Of a stretch of DNA of 10,797 nucleotides, positions 1-7,824 are shown piece after piece; position 1 is the stretch's first letter, and each line of letters begins with the position of its first letter. This DNA comes from Candolleomyces eurysporus (lineage: Eukaryota; Basidiomycota; Agaricomycetes; Agaricales; Psathyrellaceae), in contig JANBPK010001436.1 in the NCBI GenBank assembly GCA_027579435.1, forward strand, positions 1 through 10,797, read 5' to 3'. The notes beneath the pieces are model-generated. The model saw only the letters and a list, made by a program, of their open reading frames with translations. It made no database searches and was not told where the DNA came from. Position numbers and translations under genes: made by a program.

Positions 1-1
1 C

Positions 2-1731
2 AGTGAAGTATTGGAGAGGCGGAAGGCAGAGAGAGCCGCTCGGCGGGCTGCTCCAAAAGCCCAGGCCACCCAGACTGCGAATGTTGTCGTACCAACGGCT
101 GCTGCTCCCGTTCCCCCCCATCCCTGTTACTGTTCCCCCCATAGCGTCTACTGCTTCGCAGGCGGTACCTCCTTCTACTCTCCCTCCTTCTGGGGGTAAT
201 CCAGCGAAATGGGTGTATGCGTTCAAGCATGACGAAGGAGGGAACATACTGGTTGGCAACGAGAAGGCGCGGGTTGTTTGCCAGGGTTGCAGTCAGCACC
301 CTAGCACGTATGGAGCCACCTCTTCCCCAGTCCCGAAGACCGTCAGTATCCGCACAGTGGTTGCATATGCTGTCGCCAATGATTGGGAGCTGCGTGGTTT
401 CGACTTCAAAGTAGTGTTCCTACACGCAACCCTCTCCGAAGAGGTCTATATAAGACAGATTCCCGGATTTCCTGAAGCCGACCCAACCCATGTTTTATGC
501 CTCAAGAAGGCCCTCTATGGCTTGAAGCAGTTGGCTTATGAATTCTACAAGTACTTGAATGCCACGATGTCGCTTATCGGACTCACCAGACTTGACATGG
601 ACTGCGCCGTGTGGCTGGGAGTGTGGCCGCAGTCACCTGATCCTTCTCATATCCCCATGCCTCCCGACGGCTCCCCTCTCATCCTCATTGTTCCTGTCCA
701 TGTTGACGATGGGCTCGGTGCGACCAACTCTTCCCCCCTCTATGACTGGTTTATTCGTCAACTCCGGGCTCGTGGTGTCGATGTGAAGGATTTGGGTCCC
801 GTTTCGGTATATCTTGGCGTTTGCTTTGTTCGTGATCGTGCACGTTGCACCCTCTACCTCAGCCAGGAAGCATACATCGTTGATGTTATGAGCGACTTCG
901 GTTTACTCAATTCCATGCCGAGGAAGGTACCTTTGGAGGGGCCCGTACACAAGATTATCACAATGGTCATTGACCCATCCGCTCTCCCAGGGATTATGTC
1001 GGACGACGAGATCAAGGTGCTGTACCAGAAGATCATCGGTATCATCACCTATGTTGCCTCCACCCTACGTTCTGAGCTAGCACATGTTGCGATGGCCCTT
1101 GGCCAGTTCAGCTCCCGCCCTAATAAGCAACTCCTCCTCGCCACAAAGGGTGTCCTCAGATACCTATCTGGCACACGGGACTTCTGCCTCACCTACCCCG
1201 CCCCTCGACCGAATCATGATGTTGATATTCCCCCCCCNGCGCCCATCCACCTGTGGGATGTCAGATGCTGATTGGGCCACTGATGCCTCCGACAGGAAGA
1301 GCGTCTCTGGCTACTGTTTCTTTTATGAAGACTGCCTTGTCTCGTGGTCTGCCATGAAGCAGAGGACGGTTTCGCTTTCTTCCACAGAGGCGGAATACTA
1401 CTCACTGGCACACGCCATGCGTGAAGCTCTATGGCTCCGCCTCTTCCTGACCACGCTGAATTTCCCGATACCCACTCCTTTCCCCCTCCTGGTTGACAAC
1501 CAGTCTGCGAAGCAAGTTGCCGAGTTGGAATGCATCACCACCCGTTCAAAGCATATTGATGTGCGTTACCATTTTGTTCGGGACCACGTTCAATCGGGTC
1601 TTTTTCGGATTGTTTGGTGTCTGACGGCATCTATGACGGCTGATATTTTTACCAAATCGCTATCTTTTCCGCTTTTTTCTCATCATCGCTCAATGTTGGG
1701 GTTGGCAGCTGGGCCACCTACTATTGTTTGA
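2..1731 (+). pseudogene. pol: copia pol: reverse transcriptase plus RNase H, frame-broken
   Basis: C-terminal half of a copia polyprotein that copies element RNA into DNA. A charged Lys/Arg/Ala-rich stretch (about 11-110) reads in frame 2. The reverse transcriptase core follows in frame 3, from KWVYAFK (about 207) to about 1230. Its catalytic aspartates are visible in FDFK (codon 402-404) and in HVDD (699-710); HVDD stands where YVDD is usual. RNase H continues in frame 1 from about 1255: DADWATDASDRKS (Asp 1270-1272), STEAEYY (Glu 1387-1389), VDNQSA (Asp 1495-1497), then TRSKHID and the terminal TADIFTK. It ends at TGA 1729-1731. Two frame changes are needed, one near the seven Cs at 113-119 and one at the eight Cs plus N at 1230-1238. 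The N-containing break may be an assembly artefact. Integrase and protease are not in the window. Confidence 0.88.
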
Positions 1732-1746
1732 TTTGGCTCTCAGATT

Positions 1747-1755
1747 GTGGGGGTG
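1747..1755 (+). other. polypurine tract of the copia element
   Basis: GTGGGGG (1747-1753) lies 15 bases after the pol stop and just before the LTR. This is the usual place for the primer of plus-strand DNA synthesis in LTR elements. Two bases (TG) separate it from the LTR start chosen by the terminal inverted repeat, so the true LTR edge could also be 1754. Confidence 0.7.
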
Positions 1756-1872
1756 TGTCAGACTTGCACACACTTGCACGTAGATATACTATCTCTATAC
1801 TCGTACAGATCATCGCTCTCTTCTTTCTTCACTCTGATCGCCTCTCTTCTTTTTCTCACGTTGTCTCTCGTT

Positions 1873-1878
1873 TATAAA
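1873..1878 (+). promoter_or_regulatory. TATA box in the copia LTR
   Basis: TATAAA lies 117 bases into the LTR, a plausible U3 position. In a 3' LTR it could fire outward into 2073 and beyond. No other core-promoter element is evident. Confidence 0.45.
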
Positions 1879-1898
1879 CTTGTTCCTTTCGTTCTTTA

Positions 1899-1930
1899 CA
1901 CCTCAGCTCTTTTTCACCTTCGCTGAGGTG
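1899..1930 (+). repeat. 9-bp inverted repeat (stem-loop) in the copia LTR
   Basis: CACCTCAGC (1899-1907) pairs perfectly with GCTGAGGTG (1922-1930) across a 14-base loop. It sits 20 to 50 bases after the TATA box, so it would fall at the 5' end (R region) of the transcript if transcription starts there. Confidence 0.6.
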
Positions 1931-2066
1931 TGAGTATCTTTTGGTTTTTATGTCGTATCTTTCTACCTATGCTTACGCCTATCTAGTCGCTACCTATCCG
2001 TCTAGGTAGGCTTGCTAATACAGCTCTTTTCCCCCTTTGCTGAGGTTCGCTACCTATCCGTCTAGG
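1904..2066 (+). repeat. internal direct repeats in the copia LTR
   Basis: Two repeat families are visible. A 20-bp exact repeat beginning TCGCTACC and ending TCTAGG lies at 1987-2006 and 2047-2066 (60 bases apart). A 26-bp imperfect repeat beginning CAGCTCTTTT and ending GCTGAGGT lies at 1904-1929 and 2021-2046 (117 bases apart). The second copies of the two families abut (2021-2046, then 2047-2066), so the LTR 3' end looks like a local duplication. Confidence 0.8.
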
Positions 2067-2072
2067 CTGACA

Positions 2073-3380
2073 AATAGAACCCTGAATGAGTTGTCAAATA
2101 AAGGAATAGGTTTCCTATTTGTTGGAGAGCGTGCCATAGCTCTTGATCCTCAATAGAGCTGTACGACATTGCCGGCAGGAATGGACAAGGTGATGACACG
2201 GCGACGGCTGCCAGTGGTTTTGGGGATCAGTAGAAATGCCCATCCACAGTCAGGTGATCCCACCTTCCTTTTAGAACTAATGTGTGCGCTAGAGGGGAAG
2301 CGCCCAACAACTTCGAATCATGCATGGCGGATAGACGCATCCTGAAGAAGAGCTGATGTGATTTGGTCTGTAACCCTCCAACATGCATTGCGTGAGATTC
2401 GTTCTATTTGCCCAACTTCAAAGTCAGTGGACTCTGTGCTCAAATCAGTTGGCCTTGGAGGAACGAGGTGGTACCACCAACCCCACCTCCACCCCTGAAG
2501 ATGACAGATGATGTTAAGGGCATTGACTACTACAATGGCATTTCGGTTTCTGGTCACTAGTAACCGTCTCCAGACACTAAATACAGCTCTTTAGGAGACG
2601 TGATTCTCCATCTCAAAGCATCTGTTTATTTTGTGGAGCAAGATATTCCAGGTCTTAGAGTTTCAACTCACTTCCACTCTCAGACAAGGAACACATTAGG
2701 CGTATGGGACACCTTCTAGGAAGCCATCTTGCTGCTAGAGAAGTGATCAGCATTTTCCATCCACACCCATTTTCATACTGGAAGTTTCAATAGCCACCAT
2801 TTTTTNGTTGTTTGTGTTCCCAGAAGGCGGAGAAAGCTTCCCATTCCCTGTTCCACGTTCATGATCCGCACCTCAAATCCAAGACAATACCTGATAGTCG
2901 AAGGTTGGTGTCGTCGCAACCTTCCTCGGAGCTCCTATTAATATCAGATAACGGGGGCGGGACAATGGATGTCCTCCAGCACCTCTCAGAATTAATCTAG
3001 CCAGGGGTGAAGCTTTTCCTGGCTTCCTCCTTTATGTGGGCTACATAGCAATGATCGACCTTCTCACCGACTTCAGATGTCAAACAAATGGCATATGTGG
3101 ATGAGCTATACAGCTTCCAGGCCGAATTGAGTCCAGGTCAAAGCCCCCTTTGGAAGTTCTACAAATTTCAGGTTGCCTTGATTGGGACGTAATTGAAGGT
3201 CAGTCCTTCTTCCAACATTTTGCCATGAGCGTAGTACGGTGTTGCTCACATCTTCCGAGTCCTACATTCCAACCGTTTCGAAGCTCATGTGAACTCTACA
3301 AAGGAATGTGGTGCTTGGTGTGCTTGGTCACTTCTATTCTTCAGTGATGAGTGATATAGGTGCTTGAATTACCTTCAGCT
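2073..3380. other. no intact gene; scattered protein-like patches
   Basis: About 1.3 kb with no convincing gene. Frame 3 of the plus strand (2073-2594) is fairly open, with stops at 2154, 2343, 2496, 2502 and 2592. It reads like protein in places (VVLGISRNAHPQSGD near 2216; TLQHALREIRSICPTSKSVD near 2370). A second patch at about 3080-3190 reads VDELYSFQAELSPGQSPLW and stops soon after. A 17-base string, TTTCATACTGGAAGTTT with one difference, occurs at 2771-2787 and again near 3391-3407. Five stops in 174 codons is only slightly fewer than random sequence would give, so coding origin is weakly supported. I recognise no family. Confidence 0.35.
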
Positions 3381-3382
3381 TT

Positions 3383-3765
3383 TTGAGGTGGTTCCATACT
3401 GGAAGTTTGAGGAGCCTTCCCATACTCGACTGGGATCATGTAGGGACCTACTACTTCCAGCATGCCAATCGCTCCACAGCAGCACCACCATTTGCCTTCC
3501 CTATCAACATGATCAGGGATGCAGGAAGCATCCCGTACTTTCAGAATCTACGTTATTCGTCATTGGAAGGCAGGGAGCCCTTCCCCATCACCCTTTTAAA
3601 ATTTGATAGGTAGGGTCGACGTCTTCAATATCTCCCAACGCATTCAGCCCTTGGGCTGGAAGTGCGAACCTACTTCATTAAACATGGGAGAACGGCTCAT
3701 GGTTGTCAGACACTTCAACAGGATATTTTGGGAACTTTCGCAGTCACAGGAGGCTTCCTGGTGGC
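3383..3765 (+). pseudogene. unidentified protein-coding relic
   Basis: Frame 2 is open over 3383-3613 and has convincing composition in its second half (NMIRDAGSIPYFQNLRYSS, then EGREPFPITLLKFDR). Just past the TAG at 3611-3613, frame 3 carries another protein-like run (VDVFNISQRIQPLGWKCEP near 3615, then ERLMVVRHFNRIFWELSQSQ), ending at a TGA near 3770. The two runs join only through an intron or a frameshift, and no ATG with upstream exons is evident. The PFPIT string with a following Arg recalls the PFPI motif of fungal phospholipase B/lysophospholipases, but the catalytic Ser and Asp motifs of that family were not found. Treat the family as unknown. It could be one exon pair of a decayed gene, with the patches at 2073-3190 as its other pieces. 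Confidence 0.35.
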
Positions 3766-3865
3766 TGGTGTGACGTCCCTAATGCCTTCGCAAAACATTT
3801 CATTACAATTTGGTATTCTGTTTTTTCGTATTGGGGTATACCGTAGTCAATACAATATGGTGTAA

Positions 3866-4330
3866 AGCACTATTCTTCTCTGGCTTCCCATCATTTTCAC
3901 GCGTCTTAGGTCACGCCAACCCCCACCTGTGAGGGTTGTTTAGTCCCACAGGCAAGTCAACGGTTATCCGGGATCGATCGAGGTCAGAGTGCGATAAGTT
4001 CATTCCGATTTTTATTCATCCAGCTTCTATATAATGCAATGCATGTCGTATATGATATGATACAAATACAACTCCCAGACTAGCTAAGAAGTGAGTAATA
4101 TACACATAGAGACCGTGAGCGGGATAGATAGATAGGCAGTAAAGTATATTTAGCTTCCCGAGATGCTAAGTTAGAGAGAGCGCGATGGGTGGATAAGATA
4201 AATGAATGCCTCGTAGGACGATCAACGTCCGAAAAATGCGATGAGCGTGACAACGATGCGATGCGAGTGGTGGTGGTGGTAGTACAAAGTGCGGGTCGTG
4301 GAAGGGGTCGTTTTATGTCATCGCAGGACA
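3866..4330. other. noncoding spacer
   Basis: No gene is supported. There is a short hairpin, CAACCC (3917-3922) with GGGTTG (3933-3938). On the minus strand the bases near 4008 read AATAAA-like (TTTTTATTC on plus), which could be a polyadenylation signal for the AA9 relic to the right, though 330 bases beyond it. A short GTG-repeat lies at about 4266-4280. Confidence 0.4.
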
Positions 4331-4356
4331 TCATCTCATCGTCAAGGAGAAAGAAC

Positions 4357-4390
4357 AAAAAAAAAAAAAAGAAGAGGAAGAAGAAAGACA
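4357..4390 (+). repeat. A14 run and purine-rich tract
   Basis: Fourteen consecutive A (4357-4370) followed by GAAGAGGAAGAAGAAAG. It lies at the 3' end of the minus-strand AA9 relic, where it reads as a T-rich tract. No target-site duplication was found around it, so it is not clearly a retroposed poly(A) tail. It generates the Phe/Ser- and Lys-rich reading frames seen here, which are not genes. Confidence 0.7.
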
Positions 4391-4961
4391 AAGNGGGTGA
4401 ATCAATCGCAAGCTATGGTGAGCATCAAGCCCTTCAAACACCAACCTGCACATAACATGGCTGATATGGTGGGGGTAGACCTCCCCAGTGGAAGCAGCGG
4501 CTGCAGCAGACTTGCTTGCGTTCTTCTTGAGCCTGCAGGTCTTCTTGGGGCCAGAGGACGATCCCAAGTTGCCGTTGCCATTGCCTGACAACAAGGTTGA
4601 GGTGGGCTTGGAACCAGAGCTGGTCTTGGTGGACAAAGGGGTCGAGTCTCTGGCAGGGGCAGCGGTACCAGCCAATCAGGAGACAGCAGGGCCAGGGAAT
4701 TGATAGTTGAGCCTGTTGTCAAAGATGTTGTGGACAAGAATGCCGGCATCGTTGTTGCTGTAGGCACCAGGAACGAAACAAGTTCATCTTTGGTGGGAAC
4801 ACCAGTACCAGAGCCACCAATGTGAAGCTGGGTGCATGCTGGGTAGAATTCGGCTCCTTCCTGGTTTTGGGCAAGGTGGAGGGTGATGATTTTGTGTTGG
4901 ACAAGGTAGTTGCCTGGCTGGATGTTCTCAGGGAGCTTGGCACTCACTTTGCCGCCTTGCA

Positions 4962-5014
4962 CTGTAGCAGTTGGTTAGTTGCTTGTAATGATAGATAGAA
5001 AGGAAGGTGCATAC
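4962..5014 (-). other. spliceosomal intron in the AA9 pseudogene (53 nt)
   Basis: On the minus strand the donor is GTATGC (5014-5009), a branch-like CTAAC follows, and the acceptor is CTACAG ending at 4962. Removing it joins EWFQANL in phase 1 to the QGGKVSAKLPENI segment in frame, giving the order expected in AA9. Short introns of this form are typical of basidiomycetes. Confidence 0.75.
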
Positions 5015-5165
5015 TGAGGTTGGCTTGGAACCATTCACCACCATTCGGCTTCTTTCCAACCTGATGAATCTTGCACCACCTGGGTTTGGTAGAATCGAAT
5101 TTGCTGCACAGAACCTTTCCACAGTCTGCGAGGTAGGTGATCATAAGACCAGTGTTGTGAGGCCA

Positions 5166-5245
5166 CTGTAAAACAGGATATCAGTCAATCAGGAGCGGGT
5201 GATCATGGAGGCCATGAGGGAACTTATGAAGCTGAGACTGGCAGT
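5166..5245 (-). other. second intron of the AA9 pseudogene (donor unclear)
   Basis: The acceptor TTTTACAG (ending 5166, minus strand), with CTGAT branch-like sequence upstream, precedes the conserved WPHNTG exon. The donor is uncertain: GT dinucleotides near 5245 and 5230 both leave the reading phase wrong. The N at 5252 lies in the preceding codons, so a base-call error or a real indel may explain this. The start coordinate is solid; the far end is approximate. Confidence 0.5.
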
Positions 5246-5599
5246 TCTCCANGCCAAATGCAAGAGTATCTCTAGGCTTGGCATTGGCAACATCAGAAGC
5301 GACGAAGGAGCCAGCACCACAGTTAACATCGGGGTTCCTGGCCCTTGATAGGGTCTCAGGTGCAGACTTGATGGATGATGGTGTCGTGATTGTTCCATAG
5401 ACTGCTTGGCTGCTTGCAGTTGGAAGTCTGGCTGTTGATTGCCACCGAGTGCATGAAAGTGTGTGTCAAGATGTAAGAGGCAAGAGAGGGAGAAATCAAA
5501 GTCATAGCTGTTGGAGTCACTCTCTGACAACTTGGTCTGGTTGATTAGGAGCACTTGGTCCAAGCTAATTGCCGCCAAATAGCAACAAATCTTGGAACC

Positions 5600-5725
5600 A
5601 AACATCCCAGGCTCTCATTCTGCCTAGTGCTGCTGCCTCAAACAACTTGACATGTCGTTATACATGTTTTATTTCTCCTTGACTTCTCAAATCTCTTCAA
5701 ATTTGCTCAACATGATGAAAGGAGG
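5600..5725. other. intergenic region between divergent AA9 relics
   Basis: A short region between the minus-strand AA9 relic and the plus-strand relic, where a shared promoter would be expected. No TATA box or clear regulatory motif was seen. A plus-strand ATG-initiated hydrophobic stretch (from 5652: MSLYMFYFSLTSQ) could be the remnant of a signal peptide for the plus-strand relic. Confidence 0.3.
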
Positions 5726-6270
5726 CCAGGTGTTGTATCATGCAATGCTGTGGGTACTGCACCCAACAAGCCATCGACCAGAGCCAGCTCTGCAACAAGC
5801 ATGGGATATGTTGGGAGTTGCATCAAACTGGCTGTGTTGTAGCTGGGGCCCTGACCATTGTCATACACTTCTTACCTGCTTTCTATACTGTTCTCACCGT
5901 GTGTGGGTTACAGGTGGAAGCATGGTCAGTGCGGTTGGGTGGTAGCCTCTCCCGCTGGAACGGCACTTGGACCACTATGATCAGGGAGCCACAAGCCCAC
6001 GGCAGCAGAGGGTAATGATTTTGTCCTACATTGCTCTGTTCCCATGTGGCAATGATCAGGTGGTCAACGTCTGCTTGGTCTCACCCCTGCACTCCCAAGA
6101 TTCTATACAAAGGCTCTCATGCTTATCTCTTCTTTTTGAGCAGGTATCCCAGCGAGTGATGAACTACTAGTGCCAACTCTGTGCAGTAGAATTCAAGGCG
6201 GGTCCAGGCAAGCAAGCGGCATATGACAGCTTCCCAGGGCACCTGTTGGCAAGCGACCATGGGGTCTGCT
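5726..6270 (+). pseudogene. second AA9-like LPMO relic, heavily frameshifted
   Basis: Pieces in the order of an AA9 protein can be read in different plus-strand frames. VVSCNAVGTAPNK (about 5732-5767) resembles the region of the first conserved Cys. CVVAGALTIVIHF (5833-5871) resembles the AAGDTVTF strand. EAWSVRLGGSLSRWNGTW (about 5920-5973) resembles the WFKI...GTW region. AAEGNDFVLH (about 6002-6031) resembles APGNYLLRHE. NYxCQLCAVEFKAGPG followed by SFPGHLLASDHGV (about 6165-6266) resembles the FYxxCAQVEV...FPGAYKASDPGI end; x is a TAG at 6168-6170. An acceptor-like TTTTTGAGCAG ends at 6143. Every piece alone is weak; the colinear order and the neighbouring AA9 relic carry the call. Three frames and stops rule out a functional gene. 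It is not a copy of the first relic, since the sequences differ strongly. Confidence 0.45.
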
Positions 6271-6479
6271 CGGCTTGGTTGATCCCATCACACACAGTGA
6301 CTCGCCAAAATTTTGTAGGTATGACTTCAATTATGAATAGAGCTACACATTTGTCTTCATTCTACTACATTTGGTGGGTGGCAATGGTATACTAGTGGAG
6401 GCAGACCTGTCTCTCTTCAAATCCTCTTCCATCTGTCCTACATCATCACTTCCAGGAAGATTGTTCCAACTGCGATGAT
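6271..6479. other. no feature seen
   Basis: A 209-base stretch between the AA9-like relic and the first sequence attributable to the gypsy element. One 74-codon open frame runs from 6171 through 6400 but beyond 6270 resembles nothing recognised. The breakpoint between host and element DNA is somewhere near 6470-6500 and cannot be placed. Confidence 0.3.
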
Positions 6480-6769
6480 ACGCGGTATGCGTAGATACCC
6501 TCTCAAATTCGCGAATTTATTCGTAAAGTTCACAAACCGATGTCTGTAATCAAAGAGATCTTCTTGAAGGAAGGGAAATATAAGAGTTGGAGTTATCCCT
6601 GACTGTCAACTAAGCAGACACCTTAGAGAACGAAGGGACGTTGAGTAAGACAGTTTTGCGACGACACTTTAAGTTCATGAAGGTCTCGCGAACGTATCCG
6701 AAACACAGTAATACTATTTGAAGTCTAACTAGCAGGCCTGACCTGGCGAGGTACCATGCTAGGGGGAGT
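6480..6769 (+). mobile_element. probable 3' tail of a truncated upstream gypsy copy
   Basis: AGGGGGAG (6761-6768) sits one base before the LTR start at 6770, exactly where the polypurine tract of an element internal region ends. A 5' LTR would normally be preceded by host DNA. The stretch also carries two TCGCGA sites (6509, 6686), a word found repeatedly in the element to the right and not in the first 6.5 kb. A short open frame reads VLRRHFKFMKVSRTYPKHS near 6650-6710; I cannot assign it. The simplest reading is the 3' end of a second, truncated copy sharing this LTR. If the purine tract is chance, this is host DNA. Confidence 0.45.
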
Positions 6770-7824
6770 TGTGCACATTACAAGGGAATTTGCCCTGACA
6801 CTCGCTAAGCAGAAGACTTCACGAAGCAGCCGGTGGCTTCGAGAATTGATGAGCGATCTGCTAAGTCAATAAGCGTTGACGTTACCAGAATTGGAAGGAA
6901 CGGAAGCAGTGATCAATGTCGGACAACTAATCCGAAGTTTGTGAACCTGCTCAGAAAACCGGAAAGTACGACTAAAGCTTATGTGGTCATCAACCCGAAG
7001 CTCGGTCAGCCTGTCCATAGCCAAGAGAAGGAAAGAGTCAGCAGAGTAGTGAAGCAGTGTGGCCTGGTGGATCCAAGCACCCAAAATTCGGATCAATTTG
7101 TCGGATTAGGTGCGTGAATGGAAGGGCGAGCTCTCCGGAAGCAATCCTTGGTGAATATCCATGCAGACTTGACAACAGCCACATCCAGAACAGGTTCGCG
7201 AAGCGCCCGGGCTGTGTTCTAGGGTTCAAGACTCAACTCTTGGCCTTCGATACCCTCATGTGATTGTGTTTTTTATCTCTCTCCGTCTCTGTCNATTTGT
7301 TTGNTTTTCTGTTTGTTTGCCAAACATTAATTATATATATATACGTCTCTGTTTTATCTATTATAGCATTAGCGGTGTAGCTAGTGTTTGTATTTCGCGT
7401 CAGGACCGTGTTCCCAGGAATCTACGAGAGCCATCTGTTATTGAGAAAGAGTGTTTCAGTTCGCGAAGTCAATCAGAGTTGTGTCGCTTGCGTTTATCGA
7501 ATCGTTCTTGCGTTAAAGTTGCTTGAGACCGTGTTCTCTGTTCGCGAAGTTATCCGTCGTATCTCGAACCCCACCGTGTGTTAGCGAAGTCACTTCGTGA
7601 AGCATATCTATCGTTGCTGGTTGAGCCTTAGCTCCCCCTCGAACTTGCGATTGTACAAGAAGAGTTCTAGAAGCCTCTGTCGACTCGACTTAGAGCTTTT
7701 ACCTATACCCCTTGCCCGCCTTTATCTTCACAAAGGTATTTGGTGTGTTGTGTTGTTGTGGTTGTGTGTGTGTTTGAGTTCTATAGTTTTGTTGGTTAGA
7801 GAGCCCTAGTTCGCTACCTGCACA
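6770..7824 (+). repeat. 5' LTR of the gypsy-type element, 1055 bp
   Basis: It starts TGTGCA (6770-6775) and ends with the perfect inverse TGCACA (7819-7824). A purine tract abuts its left edge and a primer-binding-site-like TGG stands eight bases beyond its right edge. It contains a (TA)6 TATA region at 7332-7343 and a GT-rich stretch at about 7740-7775. Five TTCNNGAA sites lie at 6818, 7195, 7460, 7541 and 7594. The frames open at 6833-7117 and in the reverse direction are not genes. Comparison with the 3' LTR, outside the window, would settle the boundaries. Confidence 0.7.
7332..7343 (+). promoter_or_regulatory. TATA region of the gypsy LTR promoter
   Basis: TATATATATATA follows a T-rich stretch (7267-7320) in the middle of the LTR. 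It is the best TATA candidate, placing the transcript start near 7370. The ATG-free leader begins just upstream (7261), which agrees with transcription starting here. Confidence 0.55.

Larger units (their letters stand above)
1..2072 (+). mobile_element. Ty1/copia LTR retrotransposon, 3' part
   Basis: This is the 3' portion of a copia-superfamily element. Reverse transcriptase is followed directly by RNase H, then a purine tract and an LTR. In the copia gene order integrase precedes reverse transcriptase, so protease, integrase, gag and the 5' LTR should lie left of the window. The right boundary is set at 2072 because the LTR begins TGTCAG (1756-1761) and ends with its perfect inverse CTGACA (2067-2072). 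The five bases after it, AAATA (2073-2077), would be the target-site duplication if the missing 5' end has the same five bases. Coding frames are interrupted at C-runs, so this copy is inactive or mis-sequenced. Confidence 0.9.
1756..2072 (+). repeat. 3' LTR of the copia element, 317 bp
   Basis: The ends form a perfect 6-bp inverted repeat (TGTCAG at 1756, CTGACA ending 2072). A purine tract precedes it and the pol stop lies just upstream. A TATAAA box is at 1873-1878 and would drive transcription in the 5' copy. The 3' part is internally repetitive, and a 9-bp stem-loop is present; both are listed separately. Without the 5' LTR in the window, insertion age cannot be estimated. Confidence 0.85.
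4331..5505 (-). pseudogene. AA9 lytic polysaccharide monooxygenase (GH61) pseudogene
   Basis: AA9 enzymes are secreted copper oxygenases that cleave cellulose with the N-terminal His and a second His as copper ligands. Reading leftward, a likely ATG at 5505-5503 opens a hydrophobic signal-like segment ending near the expected His-Thr N-terminus (about 5468). Next come ETLSRARNPDVNCGAGSF and DVANAKPRDTLAFG (about 5360-5255), then WPHNTGLMITYLADCG (from 5165; His of the second ligand), GEWFQANL, KLPENIQPGNYLVQHKI, GAEFYPACTQL (axial Tyr; Glu where Gln is usual) and AYSNNDAGILVHNIFDN with FPGPAVS. A Ser/Thr-rich tail with TCRLKKNASK follows, as in basidiomycete AA9 C-terminal modules. Breaks: at least two frame changes before 5365, one C short at about 4770 and TGA at 4678-4676 where Trp is usual. 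The family is clear; the gene is not intact. Confidence 0.85.

Noticed and set aside
2318..2557. 79-codon minus-strand frame
   Set aside because: No motif, no neighbouring exon, and the plus strand in the same place is at least as protein-like.
3905..4010. Possible SINE or tRNA-derived sequence with a hairpin
   Set aside because: No recognisable A and B boxes and no target-site duplication around the A-run downstream.
4080..4455. Open frames rich in Phe/Ser or Lys on both strands
   Set aside because: They are produced by the A14 run and purine-rich tract at 4357-4390 and resemble no protein.
5915..5960. TGGTCAGTGCGG string reminiscent of the start of a CBM1 cellulose-binding domain
   Set aside because: The Gly-Cys spacing and later cysteines of CBM1 do not follow; the AA9 WFKI...GTW reading fits better.
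6833..7263. Open frames of 60 to 94 codons on both strands inside the gypsy LTR
   Set aside because: They lie wholly within the LTR, overlap each other in opposite directions and show no domain features.
6471..7821. Alternative gypsy LTR starting TGC at 6471 and ending GCA at 7821
   Set aside because: Only three matching bases and no purine tract; the 6-bp inverted ends at 6770 and 7824 fit better.
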